Positions 56,035 to 64,000 of a stretch of 64,000 nt of DNA are shown one piece after another. The notes under the pieces are model-generated. The model did no database searches. It was not told the origin of the DNA and worked only from the letters and a program-made list of their open reading frames with translations. Within the stretch, counting starts at the first letter, position 1, and the number at the start of each line of letters is the position of its first letter. Source of the DNA: Schlesneria sp. (GTDB taxonomy: Bacteria > Planctomycetota > Planctomycetia > Planctomycetales > Planctomycetaceae). The position numbers were made by a program, and so were the translations under genes. The stretch is from NCBI GenBank assembly GCA_028291515.1, contig JAQGHU010000050.1, positions 307,140 to 371,139 of the forward strand, in the 5' to 3' direction.

Positions 56035-56132
56035 CTTAGAGCGCATCCCACCTAACTGTGGCGTCCCGCGAGCAGAAAACCGCTTAGTCTAACCCATGTT
56101 TCAACGCGACACGTCAGTGCGACACGCACTAG
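56035..56132 (+). repeat. 98-bp dispersed element, copy 2, upstream of the DUF5682 gene
   Basis: Matches the reverse complement of 11421-11518 at 93 of 98 positions with no gaps. It starts 8 bp after the AAA+ stop and ends 25 bp before the DUF5682 start, oriented toward it. The palindrome AGTGCG-ACA-CGCACT is at 56116-56130. It may be an internal promoter/operator, so DUF5682-VWA expression could be separate from the upstream genes. Confidence 0.85.
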
Positions 56133-56157
56133 TTGAAAACAGGACGAGTGCCCGTTC

Positions 56158-58530
56158 ATGGCTGTCGAAGAACACGAATCGCTGTTGTCTCGGTTGTGCG
56201 ATACGGAAGCTCGCGTTGTTTTCTTTCCCGTACGGCATCACAGCCCGATGTGTGCGGCGATGGTGTCGAAACTGATTCTCGATCTTCGCCCAGCCGCGGT
56301 GCTGATAGAAGGCCCCAGCGACTACAACCCGCACCTGGATGAGCTACGACTGACTCATCGCCTTCCCATTGCGATCTACAGCTATTTCGGCGATGAGACA
56401 GGTCGGCGTCGTGGTGCGTTTTATCCGTTCTGTGAATACTCGCCCGAATGGCAGGCGATGCGTGCCGCCGAGTCAATTAAGGCCGAGGTCCGTTTCATCG
56501 ATCTCCCCTGGGTCGATGTCGCGGATATCGACGACATGACTCATCGCTATGCCGACGCGGAATTGCGGCGTGGTCGTTATGTCACTCTGCTGTGTGAGCG
56601 ATTAGAAGTCGAATCGTTCGACGACCTCTGGGATAAGTTGATTGAGGCCGAGCCGATCCTGAGTCCGCACGAATTCCTTCGCCGCGTTCACTCGTTCTGC
56701 ACCAACGTCCGCGTGTGGGAAGATGCACCACGACAGTCCGATTTGCGACGCGAAGCCTATATGGCAGACGAAATTCGTCGAGCAATGGCCGAGTTCAAGG
56801 GGCGACTCCTGGTAGTGACTGGAGGATTCCACAGTTCTGCGCTTGTGCAGCGGTTAGAGACGGCGATAGACCACCAGCCGCAGGAATCTGAGCTTCACCC
56901 GTCAGCGCCGGACGATGCTTCAACGAGCACTCCGCCGAAGATCACTGATCGAGGGATCGCGTTGACCGCCTACACCTACGAGCGGCTCGATAGTCTCACA
57001 GGCTACAACGCGGGGATGCCGAATCCAGGATTCTATGACCACGTCTGGCAGGCTCAATCACAGGGCAAGCCATTCGGGCACCGACCTCTACTGGCCGAGT
57101 TGGCACTGTCACTGCGAGAGCGCAAGCAGGTTGTCAGCACGGCCGACTTGATCGCAGTGGAAACGTCGGCCTGCACGCTGGCCGCATTGCGTGGTCGCCA
57201 GCATGTCTGGCGAAGCGATCTGGTGGATGCGGTCACCAGTGCCTTGATTAAAGACGAACTGGAGTTCGGTTGTGTCTCGCCCTTTCTCGATGCGGTCCAT
57301 CGTGTGTTGCGAGGAGACAAGCGCGGGCAACTGGCGGAAGGAACGCGACGACCTCCCTTGGTCATCGATATTCGGAATCAGTTGGTCGCGGCGGGATTGG
57401 AGCCGACAAACTCGCGAAATACAGTTGAGTTGAATCTGCTCGACTCAAATGATTTGGCGAAGAGCAGGCTCTTGCATCGCATTTCTGTGCTTGAGCTGGC
57501 GGGATTCAACCTGAAGGGGGGGACGGATTTTCTGTCGCGAAAAGACCTGACCCGCCTGTGGGAAACCTGGGAGATCCAGTGGCGATACGAGTACGACGCC
57601 ACCTGCGTCGAAGCGGCCAGATACGGTGCCACACTCGCCGAAGCTGCCGCCACCAAGTTGCTCGAATTGGCCGAGCAGCATCAACACGAAGCCAAGGTCG
57701 CAGCCGAATTGCTGGTGACGGCCGCTCGCGCCGATGTTCACGGTTTGTCAGATCGCCTGCTCAGCCAACTTGAAACATTGATCCGCCGCGAGCCGAATTT
57801 TCTGGACTTGGCAGCGGCACTCGGACATCTTCTTTATCTGTTCTGTCATGACGAGATCTTCGGCACCGCCCGGAATCCACGGATCGGTGCGGTCGCGATC
57901 GAGGCGTTTCATCGAGCACTGTGGCTGCTGGAATCACTCGGCACGACAGGTGATGAGCGCAAATTAATCGCGGCCATGCGAGCTCTGCAGGAGACTTACG
58001 AGCGTGGATCGGATCGGCTGGAACTCAATCGCGACGAATACGTGGCAGTCCTGACACGAGTGGAACAGGCGGCCGACAAGTTACCGTCATTGCGTGGCGC
58101 TGCTGCTGGCATGCTGTGGACGTTGGGCGAATCTACATCAGAAAGAATCCTGGAGCGACTGTTACTCTTCGCGAACGCGGAGCATCTAGGCGACTTCCTG
58201 AACGGGCTGTTTGCACTCGCTCGTGAAGTGGCCCAGCGAAATCCGCAACTGGTCCAGGCGATTGATCAGTTGCTGCTGGAATTTGCTTCGGAGGAATTCC
58301 AGTCGGCCCTGCCATCGTTACGACTGGCCTTCACCTATTTTACGCCACGCGAAAAGCACTACATGCTGAAAACGCTGTTCGACTCGTTGGGGCTGAGTGA
58401 TTTGAAACCGCTTACAGAACTCGCGGTCGATGAAGAAACTGCCGCTATGGCACTCGTCTTCGAAGAACGATTATTTGCCGCAGTCGAGCGTTATGGCCTG
58501 AATCAAGCCGAAGGAGGTGTCGCAACATGA
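56158..58530 (+). CDS. DUF5682 protein (YehM-like)
   Basis: 790 residues, no signal peptide. The N-terminal 260 residues have the look of the EreA/ChaN/TraB-Tiki hydrolase superfamily: PVRHHSP (24-30), VLIEGPSDY (48-56), VRFIDLPW, then REAYMADEI (about 200) and [11 protein letters not shown] (about 225). The spaced His, Glu, Arg and GxxH positions fit, but I infer this by pattern only. A helical C-terminal half (350-780) follows. The stop overlaps the VWA start by four bases, so those two are translationally coupled. The ATG is preceded by AGGACGAG. Confidence 0.85.
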   Translation: MAVEEHESLLSRLCDTEARVVFFPVRHHSPMCAAMVSKLILDLRPAAVLIEGPSDYNPHLDELRLTHRLPIAIYSYFGDETGRRRGAFYPFCEYSPEWQAMRAAESIKAEVRFIDLPWVDVADIDDMTHRYADAELRRGRYVTLLCERLEVESFDDLWDKLIEAEPILSPHEFLRRVHSFCTNVRVWEDAPRQSDLRREAYMADEIRRAMAEFKGRLLVVTGGFHSSALVQRLETAIDHQPQESELHPSAPDDASTSTPPKITDRGIALTAYTYERLDSLTGYNAGMPNPGFYDHVWQAQSQGKPFGHRPLLAELALSLRERKQVVSTADLIAVETSACTLAALRGRQHVWRSDLVDAVTSALIKDELEFGCVSPFLDAVHRVLRGDKRGQLAEGTRRPPLVIDIRNQLVAAGLEPTNSRNTVELNLLDSNDLAKSRLLHRISVLELAGFNLKGGTDFLSRKDLTRLWETWEIQWRYEYDATCVEAARYGATLAEAAATKLLELAEQHQHEAKVAAELLVTAARADVHGLSDRLLSQLETLIRREPNFLDLAAALGHLLYLFCHDEIFGTARNPRIGAVAIEAFHRALWLLESLGTTGDERKLIAAMRALQETYERGSDRLELNRDEYVAVLTRVEQAADKLPSLRGAAAGMLWTLGESTSERILERLLLFANAEHLGDFLNGLFALAREVAQRNPQLVQAIDQLLLEFASEEFQSALPSLRLAFTYFTPREKHYMLKTLFDSLGLSDLKPLTELAVDEETAAMALVFEERLFAAVERYGLNQAEGGVAT

Positions 58531-59654
58531 CACAACATCGACAATCCCGCTGGCGATTAGTGATGGGGGCCGGGTCCGAACAACTGTGCGGCGGGCTTTC
58601 GGGAGACGATCACAAGCGCGATGAATGCCTGGGGTTTCTGTACGACCGCGAATACGGCGGAAGTCGCAATGTGCGCAGTGGCGATGACCGCAGGGGAAGC
58701 CTCGGCGACTCGGCGCTGACAGTCCCCGACTGGATCAATCAGGTCAATGAGTTGTTTCCCAAGCGGACAATCGAGCGTCTGGAACGCGATGCGCTGGAGC
58801 GATACCAACTTGAAGAAATGGTCACGAACCCCGAAGTGCTGGCTCGAGCCCAACCCAATCAGTCTTTGCTGAAAGCGGTGCTGAGAACCAAACACCTGAT
58901 GAATCAGGATGTGTTGAAGGCAGCGCAGCATCTCGTCCGTAAGGCCGTCGAAGAGTTGATGAAAAAGCTGGCTCAAGAAATTCGATCGGCATTCCAGGGA
59001 TCACTGAACCGACAGAGTCGTTCCAATTTGAAGATCGCGAAGAACTTCGACATTGATTCGACAATCAAACGCAACTTGCGGCACTACGATCCCGAAAGCC
59101 GTCGGTTGATCATCGAAACGCCGATTTTCTATTCGCGCATTCGGCGACAGGTCGATCGTTGGCAGATTATCATTCTGGTCGATGAATCGGGCAGTATGAT
59201 GGATAGCGTCATTCATTCCGCGGTCACCGCGGCGGTCTTTTTCGGATTGAAGACGCTGAAGACTCACCTGGTGATCTTCGATACGACAGTCGTGGATCTG
59301 ACCGCCGACTGTGTTGACCCGGTTGAGACTCTGATGAAGGTGCAACTGGGAGGTGGCACGGATATCGGCAATGCGATGTCTTACGCGGAAACGCTGATCG
59401 ACAACCCACGGCGCACCATTGTTGTTTTGATCAGCGATTTTTTCGAAGGCGGCGATCCGCGAAATCTGCTGTCGATTTCGCGCCGGATGCTGGAAAGCGG
59501 AGTGACACTACTCGGTTTGGCGGCCCTCGATGAGAAAGCGAATCCGACTTACGATCACGATTTGGCGGCGCGACTGGTGCAGATGGGAGCGCAAGTCGGA
59601 GCGATGACTCCGGGAGAACTCGCGGCGTGGGTCGCCGAAAAGGTGCAGCGATGA
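58527..59654 (+). CDS. VWA-domain protein, partner of the MoxR ATPase (YehP-like)
   Basis: 375 residues. Residues 65-205 are a charged helical region. The von Willebrand factor A domain (about 210-370) has a complete MIDAS metal site: [11 protein letters not shown] (D219, S221, S223), the threonine in [12 protein letters not shown] and the aspartate in [14 protein letters not shown] proteins of this type work with MoxR AAA+ ATPases, binding metal and a target protein. The start ATG overlaps the DUF5682 stop (ATGA), indicating coupling. Confidence 0.94.
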   Translation: MTQHRQSRWRLVMGAGSEQLCGGLSGDDHKRDECLGFLYDREYGGSRNVRSGDDRRGSLGDSALTVPDWINQVNELFPKRTIERLERDALERYQLEEMVTNPEVLARAQPNQSLLKAVLRTKHLMNQDVLKAAQHLVRKAVEELMKKLAQEIRSAFQGSLNRQSRSNLKIAKNFDIDSTIKRNLRHYDPESRRLIIETPIFYSRIRRQVDRWQIIILVDESGSMMDSVIHSAVTAAVFFGLKTLKTHLVIFDTTVVDLTADCVDPVETLMKVQLGGGTDIGNAMSYAETLIDNPRRTIVVLISDFFEGGDPRNLLSISRRMLESGVTLLGLAALDEKANPTYDHDLAARLVQMGAQVGAMTPGELAAWVAEKVQR

Positions 59655-59677
59655 CGGATCGCAATATCATCGCAAAT

Positions 59678-59781
59678 GTAGAAGGCACACTCCGTGTGCC
59701 GAGTGTTTTGCTAGCGGATAGTGGGTTCGTTCACGGAAAGTCAATTGGGGAGATTCTCGGCACACGGAGTGTGCCGTCTAC
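59678..59781. repeat. Palindromic repeat with 26-bp arms ('ggcacactccgtgtgccgag' type)
   Basis: The arms 59678-59703 and 59756-59781 are inverted repeats with one mismatch in 26. Each arm is nearly self-palindromic around CACACTCCGTGTG. It separates the VWA and SWIM genes and is a third repeat family, distinct from those at the two earlier junctions. Confidence 0.85.
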
Positions 59782-59832
59782 ATTGGTCTCACATTCTGTC
59801 ACCAGCGCGAGCGACGCCCGATTGGAACTCCT

Positions 59833-61893
59833 GTGAATCGCATTGATTTGCTCGCACTCGCTCCCGATGACCTCGCTTCGCTAACGAATCGAGGAACGGT
59901 CAAGCGCGCCCAGAAGGAGCTCGAAGAGCAATCGGTCACCTGCGCGTTTCGAGAGGATGGAAACGATCTGATCTGCGAGTGGTCAGATGGAATTGTCTGC
60001 CGGTTCCCCGCGGGGAAAACCATTCATGACGCAATCTGCTCCAGTGGAATCGTGGGAATCAGTCGACACATCATTCGATCGGTCCTGGCCTATCAGCAGC
60101 AAAGCCCAGTCGCTGAAAAACAACCTGATTCCGCGGCAGAAACAACAGACGAAGCGGCGCCGACGGCTAAGCCAAAAACGATCACTCCCGATTGGAATCC
60201 GGGTCACATTTCCGACGACCAGCTCATCAAACACTTTCGATCAGCAACGATCGCGAAGGCCCGACAACGATATGAGCAAGGCGTGTTGGTCGAGCTGATC
60301 CTCGGCCCGAAGCCGCTAGCGCGGTTTCTCGACGAACCTTGTACGGTCCGGTTTCTCGTGCCGGGCGATGTCCGTTATGTTTCAGCCGATTGCTCGGAAG
60401 CACTCCTGGGGACGTTCGTCCCACTCGCCGTGTGGGCGTTTCGACAACTCGAACCGGATCGACGATCGGGGATTGTCTCGCTTCAGCAAAAGGCGAGCGA
60501 TGTACCGGTTCAAGTGCTCGATGATCTCGATTCGCTGCTTTCAGAACTATGTGTTGACGGAATCCAAGGGACCTCGGCGACATGGCCGCAGCGGCTGACT
60601 CGGCAGGAAGCAAGCTGCCGTGATGCCGGTCTGCCATGGCTCGCGGAATTGTTGGTCGACTTGCTGCAACAGCGAGAAATGTATGCGTCACACGACGCCT
60701 TGTTCGAACCTCAGGCTGTGCCACGACTGACGGGCGAGTTGATCGTGCGGTCGCGTGCCATTCGCAGTGGCACGACTGCGGTGCCTCAATTGCTGATTCG
60801 AGGAACCCGGTCAGATCGCACAACCGAGTTGCCAAGTTGCCGATTGATCGGCTTGGGATGTGGTGTTCGACAATCGCGGCGCGCAGTCACTGTGACGGCC
60901 TACTTGCAGGATGCCGACGCTGGCAGCGTGGTGGGAGTTGATCGGACCTTTGCAGATCCGGCCGAAGATTCGACGGATCCGCCTCGAGATTTTACGTCAC
61001 TTGGTCAGTTGACTCTCACGCGTGGAGTGTCATTGACCGCCGTCGGCATGGGACAGTTGTTGATTAAATCGGCCAAGCGCACACCGGCGGGACGATTAGT
61101 TCTACCCCGCACGGCCTCTTCCATCAGTCTCAATCCGCAGGCCTTTGCTTGGGAACACTTGCGTCCGCCGCTCGCGGTCGAAGGCTTCGCCGAACTGGCT
61201 GCGCGATTAGAACTGCTTCCTCCGTCGAGCTTGCGACCACGGCGATTGACCGAGGCTTTGCACGTCTGCGCCATCGAACGGTTTGACGATGTCGGTTTCG
61301 ACATTCAATCGCAACGTCTTGTGGCCACCGCGGTCGACGGGGCAGGGGAGAAAGCTCATCTCTTCCATCCATTCACAACCCGCGGCCGCACCGGATTTGA
61401 AAGCTTGTCGGCGGCACTGAGCGATTCCTCACTGCGTCCGCGATTTGTTTGTGGTCATGTCTCGCGACGACGTGCCGGAGTCTGGATCGAGCCGACCTGC
61501 GTTGTTTTCGAAGCGGCTGATGGCAAGCGGCGCGGAATCTCACCGTGGACTGATGCGCGCCCGGCCGAGGCTACTGAGCATGAAAACCATGATTTGACTG
61601 CAAGCGGCAGATCCCCATTGGCCACAGTTCTGCAGGAATTTGGATTCGAGTTATCCGAATTGCTGCTGAATGGAATTCGACGTGCCGGTCCGATGGGATC
61701 GAAGCGCTGGGCTCGCTTGGGGGAACAAGTTTCTCGAGTCGGATTGAATCAACTCGGTCAACGGATGCGTTTGCTATCGGAAATATTGTCAGGGCAATCC
61801 GAGCAAACACGGTGGGAACCAACTGCGGCAGTATCTCAGGCATTCAACTTGCTGATGCTCAGTCGGTTATCCGATGACATCCCGTTGGAATAA
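59833..61893 (+). CDS. SWIM-type zinc-finger protein with degenerate zinc site (YehQ-like)
   Basis: 686 residues, GTG start. The N-terminal region follows the SWIM layout of this family: SDGIVCRFPAGKTIHDAICS, then SSGIVGISRHIIRSVLAYQ. The zinc-binding pattern CxC...CxH is represented here by C69-x-S71 and S77-x-H79, so serines replace two of the three cysteines. The remaining 600 residues are unrecognised, with Arg-rich segments and a helical C-terminus (LGQRMRLLSEILSG). SWIM domains mediate nucleic-acid or protein contacts; the loss suggests a zinc-free fold here. Last gene of the system; its final codons are duplicated 522 bp downstream. Confidence 0.82.
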   Translation: MNRIDLLALAPDDLASLTNRGTVKRAQKELEEQSVTCAFREDGNDLICEWSDGIVCRFPAGKTIHDAICSSGIVGISRHIIRSVLAYQQQSPVAEKQPDSAAETTDEAAPTAKPKTITPDWNPGHISDDQLIKHFRSATIAKARQRYEQGVLVELILGPKPLARFLDEPCTVRFLVPGDVRYVSADCSEALLGTFVPLAVWAFRQLEPDRRSGIVSLQQKASDVPVQVLDDLDSLLSELCVDGIQGTSATWPQRLTRQEASCRDAGLPWLAELLVDLLQQREMYASHDALFEPQAVPRLTGELIVRSRAIRSGTTAVPQLLIRGTRSDRTTELPSCRLIGLGCGVRQSRRAVTVTAYLQDADAGSVVGVDRTFADPAEDSTDPPRDFTSLGQLTLTRGVSLTAVGMGQLLIKSAKRTPAGRLVLPRTASSISLNPQAFAWEHLRPPLAVEGFAELAARLELLPPSSLRPRRLTEALHVCAIERFDDVGFDIQSQRLVATAVDGAGEKAHLFHPFTTRGRTGFESLSAALSDSSLRPRFVCGHVSRRRAGVWIEPTCVVFEAADGKRRGISPWTDARPAEATEHENHDLTASGRSPLATVLQEFGFELSELLLNGIRRAGPMGSKRWARLGEQVSRVGLNQLGQRMRLLSEILSGQSEQTRWEPTAAVSQAFNLLMLSRLSDDIPLE

Positions 61894-61899
61894 TGTCAA
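61869..61899 (+). repeat. 31-bp direct repeat, copy 1 (3' end of the SWIM gene)
   Basis: Identical to 62391-62421. It contains the last codons (DDIPLE and stop) of the SWIM gene. The two copies flank a 491-bp segment with one small gene. Confidence 0.9.
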
Positions 61900-62043
61900 C
61901 GTCGCCAGATCCACAGCCGATTGCGCGAATCAATCGAGATCCCATACGACCACATCTGGGTCCTGTTCGACTAATTTGGGATGGGGTCTCAGTCTTAGGT
62001 GTTTGCCGCGCATGCAGCAAATCGAGCCGGGCCTCAGCGTATC

Positions 62044-62349
62044 TCACACCCGCTTCCGTGGCTTCCCGAAGATTAGACCAGCGGAGAGAATGATTAGCGG
62101 ACTACTGACGTACAGATAGGGATAATACGAATAGGCGTGTTCTTGGCGTACTATGGTTTGCATGCGACGGACGAGTGGTGCGATGTATGGCATGCCTTGA
62201 TTTCGCTTGTCGATCGCTGAAACTTCGACATTGTGAACTGCAAACTCGACTTCGGCCTCTTTTCTCAGGCACTCCGCCATCACTACGCACGCCATTACCA
62301 GCGTGAGCAGCCCCGTCTTTCGTCGCCAGCCGTGGAAGAGTGTGTGCAT
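62044..62349 (-). CDS. Small membrane protein within the repeat-flanked segment
   Basis: 101 residues, with a first hydrophobic helix (TGLLTLVMACVVMAECL), a polar middle, and a second helix near the C-terminus (YVSSPLIILSAGLIFG) ending GKPRKRV. Both ends are basic. No recognised family. It lies between the two 31-bp direct repeats and near a sequence (61960-61979) matching 16 of 20 bases of the terminal repeat of the 40026 element, so it may be element cargo. Confidence 0.6.
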   Translation of the reverse strand: MHTLFHGWRRKTGLLTLVMACVVMAECLRKEAEVEFAVHNVEVSAIDKRNQGMPYIAPLVRRMQTIVRQEHAYSYYPYLYVSSPLIILSAGLIFGKPRKRV

Positions 62350-62390
62350 TCGTGAACCGGCATCTGCTTGGTCGCTACTAGTTCGATCTC

Positions 62391-62421
62391 ATCCGATGAC
62401 ATCCCGTTGGAATAATGTCAA
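62391..62421 (+). repeat. 31-bp direct repeat, copy 2
   Basis: Exact copy of 61869-61899. Its last bases include the stop codon (minus strand, 62418-62420) of the next small gene. Before duplication, that gene and the SWIM gene would have ended back to back. Confidence 0.9.
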
Positions 62422-62810
62422 TCTTCGTCGCGTTCGTCGAATTCGTCTTCGACAAGGTACTTCGACTTCGCCGTTTTTCCTTCACCGAACGCGGCATAGA
62501 GCAGCAATCCCCAGGCTACCGCTTGGACCACTGCGGCGGGGAACTCGTACACGATTCGCCACATCCAGATGCTATTGCCGAAATCGAGCTGGATGCCGGA
62601 CGTCATGACTAGCGAGACTAGACTCGGCACTCCGAATCGCGCAAACATGGCCAGGACGATCGCAATTCCAACGAGCCATCCTTCGCGCGGCTGTTTGGAA
62701 AGTCGCAATAGGCACACGATGCCACCAATCATCAACACGATCAGCCAAGGCATCCAACCCAAGAAGTTTGCGAGCTGAATCAGCAGCCCCATCGTCGCCG
62801 GATCGCGCAT
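62418..62810 (-). CDS. Small four-helix membrane protein
   Basis: 130 residues, starting MRDPATMGLLIQLAN with GAGGGG upstream. Three or four hydrophobic helices (MPWLIVLMIGGIVCLLRL; VGIAIVLAMFARFGVPSLVS; AAVVQAVAWGLLLYAAFG), then an acidic tail ending DEFDERDED. Topology and the WGLLLYAAFG-type end resemble the next gene upstream, so they are probably paralogs. Function unknown. Confidence 0.68.
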   Translation of the reverse strand: MRDPATMGLLIQLANFLGWMPWLIVLMIGGIVCLLRLSKQPREGWLVGIAIVLAMFARFGVPSLVSLVMTSGIQLDFGNSIWMWRIVYEFPAAVVQAVAWGLLLYAAFGEGKTAKSKYLVEDEFDERDED

Positions 62811-62861
62811 ATTTTCAAACCCCTCGTTTGTACGAGTATCAGTGCGACGGCCTCGGCCATC

Positions 62862-63215
62862 CTAGTTCTCGTTCACCATCAGCACGGACCACAAAGCGCA
62901 ACCCCAGATCACCGCGGAAATTGTCGCGGGAATTGAATTGACCGCAATCCTCGTCATGACCCAGGTGAAGTCATCGTCCGCCCCAACGTCGAAACGGAGC
63001 CCAGACAACTGTATTGCGGCCATATAAACTCGCACCCCCACAGCCATCCAAATCAGATACGCCAGCGAAGACCAACCCAGCAACCGCGCAGTACGAGGTC
63101 GCCGCTCGTATTGTCGCAGACAGATTAAACACGACACGAACAGCGTCAGGATTAAAGGCGTCGAAGCCATCAACGAAATCAGGATGGAACTCAAACTGAG
63201 TTGGCCGCTCGACAT
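62862..63215 (-). CDS. Small four-helix membrane protein, paralog of the neighbour
   Basis: 117 residues with the same plan as the adjacent gene: LMASTPLILTLFVSCLICLR, a basic loop QYERRPRTARLLGW, AYLIWMAVGVRVYMAAIQLS, then SIPATISAVIWGCALWSVLM. It starts at ATG 63215 with GAGGGC upstream and ends 51 bp before the neighbour starts, so the two probably form an operon. Function unknown. Confidence 0.68.
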   Translation of the reverse strand: MSSGQLSLSSILISLMASTPLILTLFVSCLICLRQYERRPRTARLLGWSSLAYLIWMAVGVRVYMAAIQLSGLRFDVGADDDFTWVMTRIAVNSIPATISAVIWGCALWSVLMVNEN

Positions 63216-64000
63216 GAATGAGCCCTCGATATGATCTCGTCTCCCGAACGACTCACTTGTACCACGAGATCGACGTTATTCGCCAGACGGTGGGTTCTTG
63301 CCGCCAGAGCACGGATGCAGTCGTTCATTGATGGGACTGCAAAGATGGCGCAATGCCTTGGTCCCACGATCCTCGACAGCACCACGATTCCAATTCTGAA
63401 ATTTGAAATCTCAGATTTGCAATCTCTTCATCAGCACTTTTCAGGCCTACCTCTGCGGTCGCTAAATCAACTGTCAGTAAACATGCACTTTTTTGAGGAA
63501 AACTGCCGAAAACAGGGCTGTTTTGTCCCCCATCGTCAAAAACTGTCCTGAGGTGTCAAAATTTGTCAGTGAAATCTTCAAAGAAAGATCCCAAGTTTTC
63601 CAAACACCGTCTTGATCAGCACACCACAAAACGGACAATCAGGGTGACGACGATAGTCGCAGGTGTACCGTAACCAACGGGCACGCCTCTGGGCCGCTCT
63701 CTTAGCGGAAGATCAGAGGTCCCTGTCCCTCAGTTGATGACGATAAGACGACACGGCCCCCACCTCTTCCTGAGCGGGGGGCGTAAGCCCCCTGGCCCAA
63801 CAACACACAACCCTGCTTGCCTGCGGGTTTACATGACAACTTGCTTAGAGCACCTTCGCGCAGCTCACAGCCGCGCTGGCCCGCACAGTTCAGAACTGAC
63901 AGCACATAGATAAGGAGAACGTGACCACATGACGCCCTGCCATCACACAACCGCGCGAATCCTGATCGCCAGTCCGACATCAGGAAGGCTCGCATTTGTC
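63216..64000. other. Repeat-rich right end without a convincing gene
   Basis: Contains a hairpin AAAACAG/CTGTTTT (63509-63524), spaced TCAAAA/TGTC words at 63538-63572 (gtcaaaaactgtc, gtcaaaatttgtc), and a GGGGGC-GTAA-GCCCCC hairpin (63777-63792). An open frame on the minus strand (63702-63995) has unusual Cys/Gly-rich composition and no family features. The stretch from about 63380 to 63640 is visibly more AT-rich than the genes around it. Confidence 0.4.

Noticed and set aside
59627..59836. Small open frame between the VWA and SWIM genes
   Set aside because: Most of it is the 26-bp-arm palindrome; no coding signal.
63702..63995. 97-codon open frame on the minus strand
   Set aside because: Cys/Gly-rich, crosses a GGGGGC-GTAA-GCCCCC hairpin, and shows no domain; kept only as a remark on the region.

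Overview
The window reads as chromosomal DNA of a planctomycete (phylum Planctomycetota, probably the Planctomycetaceae/Schlesneria-Gimesia side; the genus is a guess). The evidence is a secreted PSCyt1/DUF1587/DUF1592/DUF1588/DUF1585 protein paired with a Tat-exported DUF1552 protein, a 1360-residue dehydrogenase/HEAT/heme/DUF1080 protein, a sulfatase and a formylglycine-generating-enzyme-like lipoprotein, and many intergenic palindromes of the 'cacagaggcacagag' type. I found no rRNA, tRNA or CRISPR array.

Layout. 1-4842 (minus): an Hsp90-family gene followed by two paralogous TPR genes, the second cut by the window edge. 5259-7413 (plus): sucCD with a terminator. 7642-8604: an archaemetzincin-like protease with an N-terminal hydrophobic segment. 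8684-11402 (minus): a LexA-like repressor that has lost its catalytic serine, then a tight two-gene accessory pair, one member with a nuclease-like E-D-QxK signature. 11599-14615 (minus): a thioredoxin-fold lipoprotein without its CxxC and a membrane-bound PP2C phosphatase. 15082-18595: a PEGA lipoprotein and an mlaE-mlaF-mlaD lipid-transport operon. 18899-27480: the planctomycete cytochrome/DUF1552 and dehydrogenase/DUF1080 genes. 27851-35066: an LplT-PlsC-acyl-ACP synthetase fusion, pdxH, a small membrane protein and a GT39-like/TPR membrane protein. 35217-44074: FGE-like lipoprotein, M28 peptidase, metallophosphoesterase, a 729-bp transposase-free insertion element with a 10-bp target duplication, a sulfatase and a WD40-like protein. 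44233-50864: PPK2, sdhCAB, gcvT and a small conserved protein.

51267-61893 is the most interesting region. Five co-directional genes encode a tandem-WGR/DUF4132 protein, a MoxR-type AAA+ ATPase, a DUF5682 protein, a VWA protein and a SWIM-type protein. From memory this matches, in order and approximate length, the uncharacterised E. coli yehI-yehL-yehM-yehP-yehQ genes, so it looks like a widely conserved MoxR/VWA machine of unknown function. Here the SWIM motif has serines in place of two cysteines, and three of the four gene junctions each hold a different repeat. One of these is a 98-bp element that occurs once more in the window, directly upstream of the LexA-like gene and in the same orientation relative to it. 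That suggests, without proving it, that the LexA-like protein and the DUF5682-VWA part of the system share control.

61894-64000 holds three small membrane-protein genes on the minus strand. One lies inside a segment bounded by 31-bp direct repeats that duplicate the 3' end of the SWIM gene. The window ends in a repeat-rich stretch without a convincing gene.
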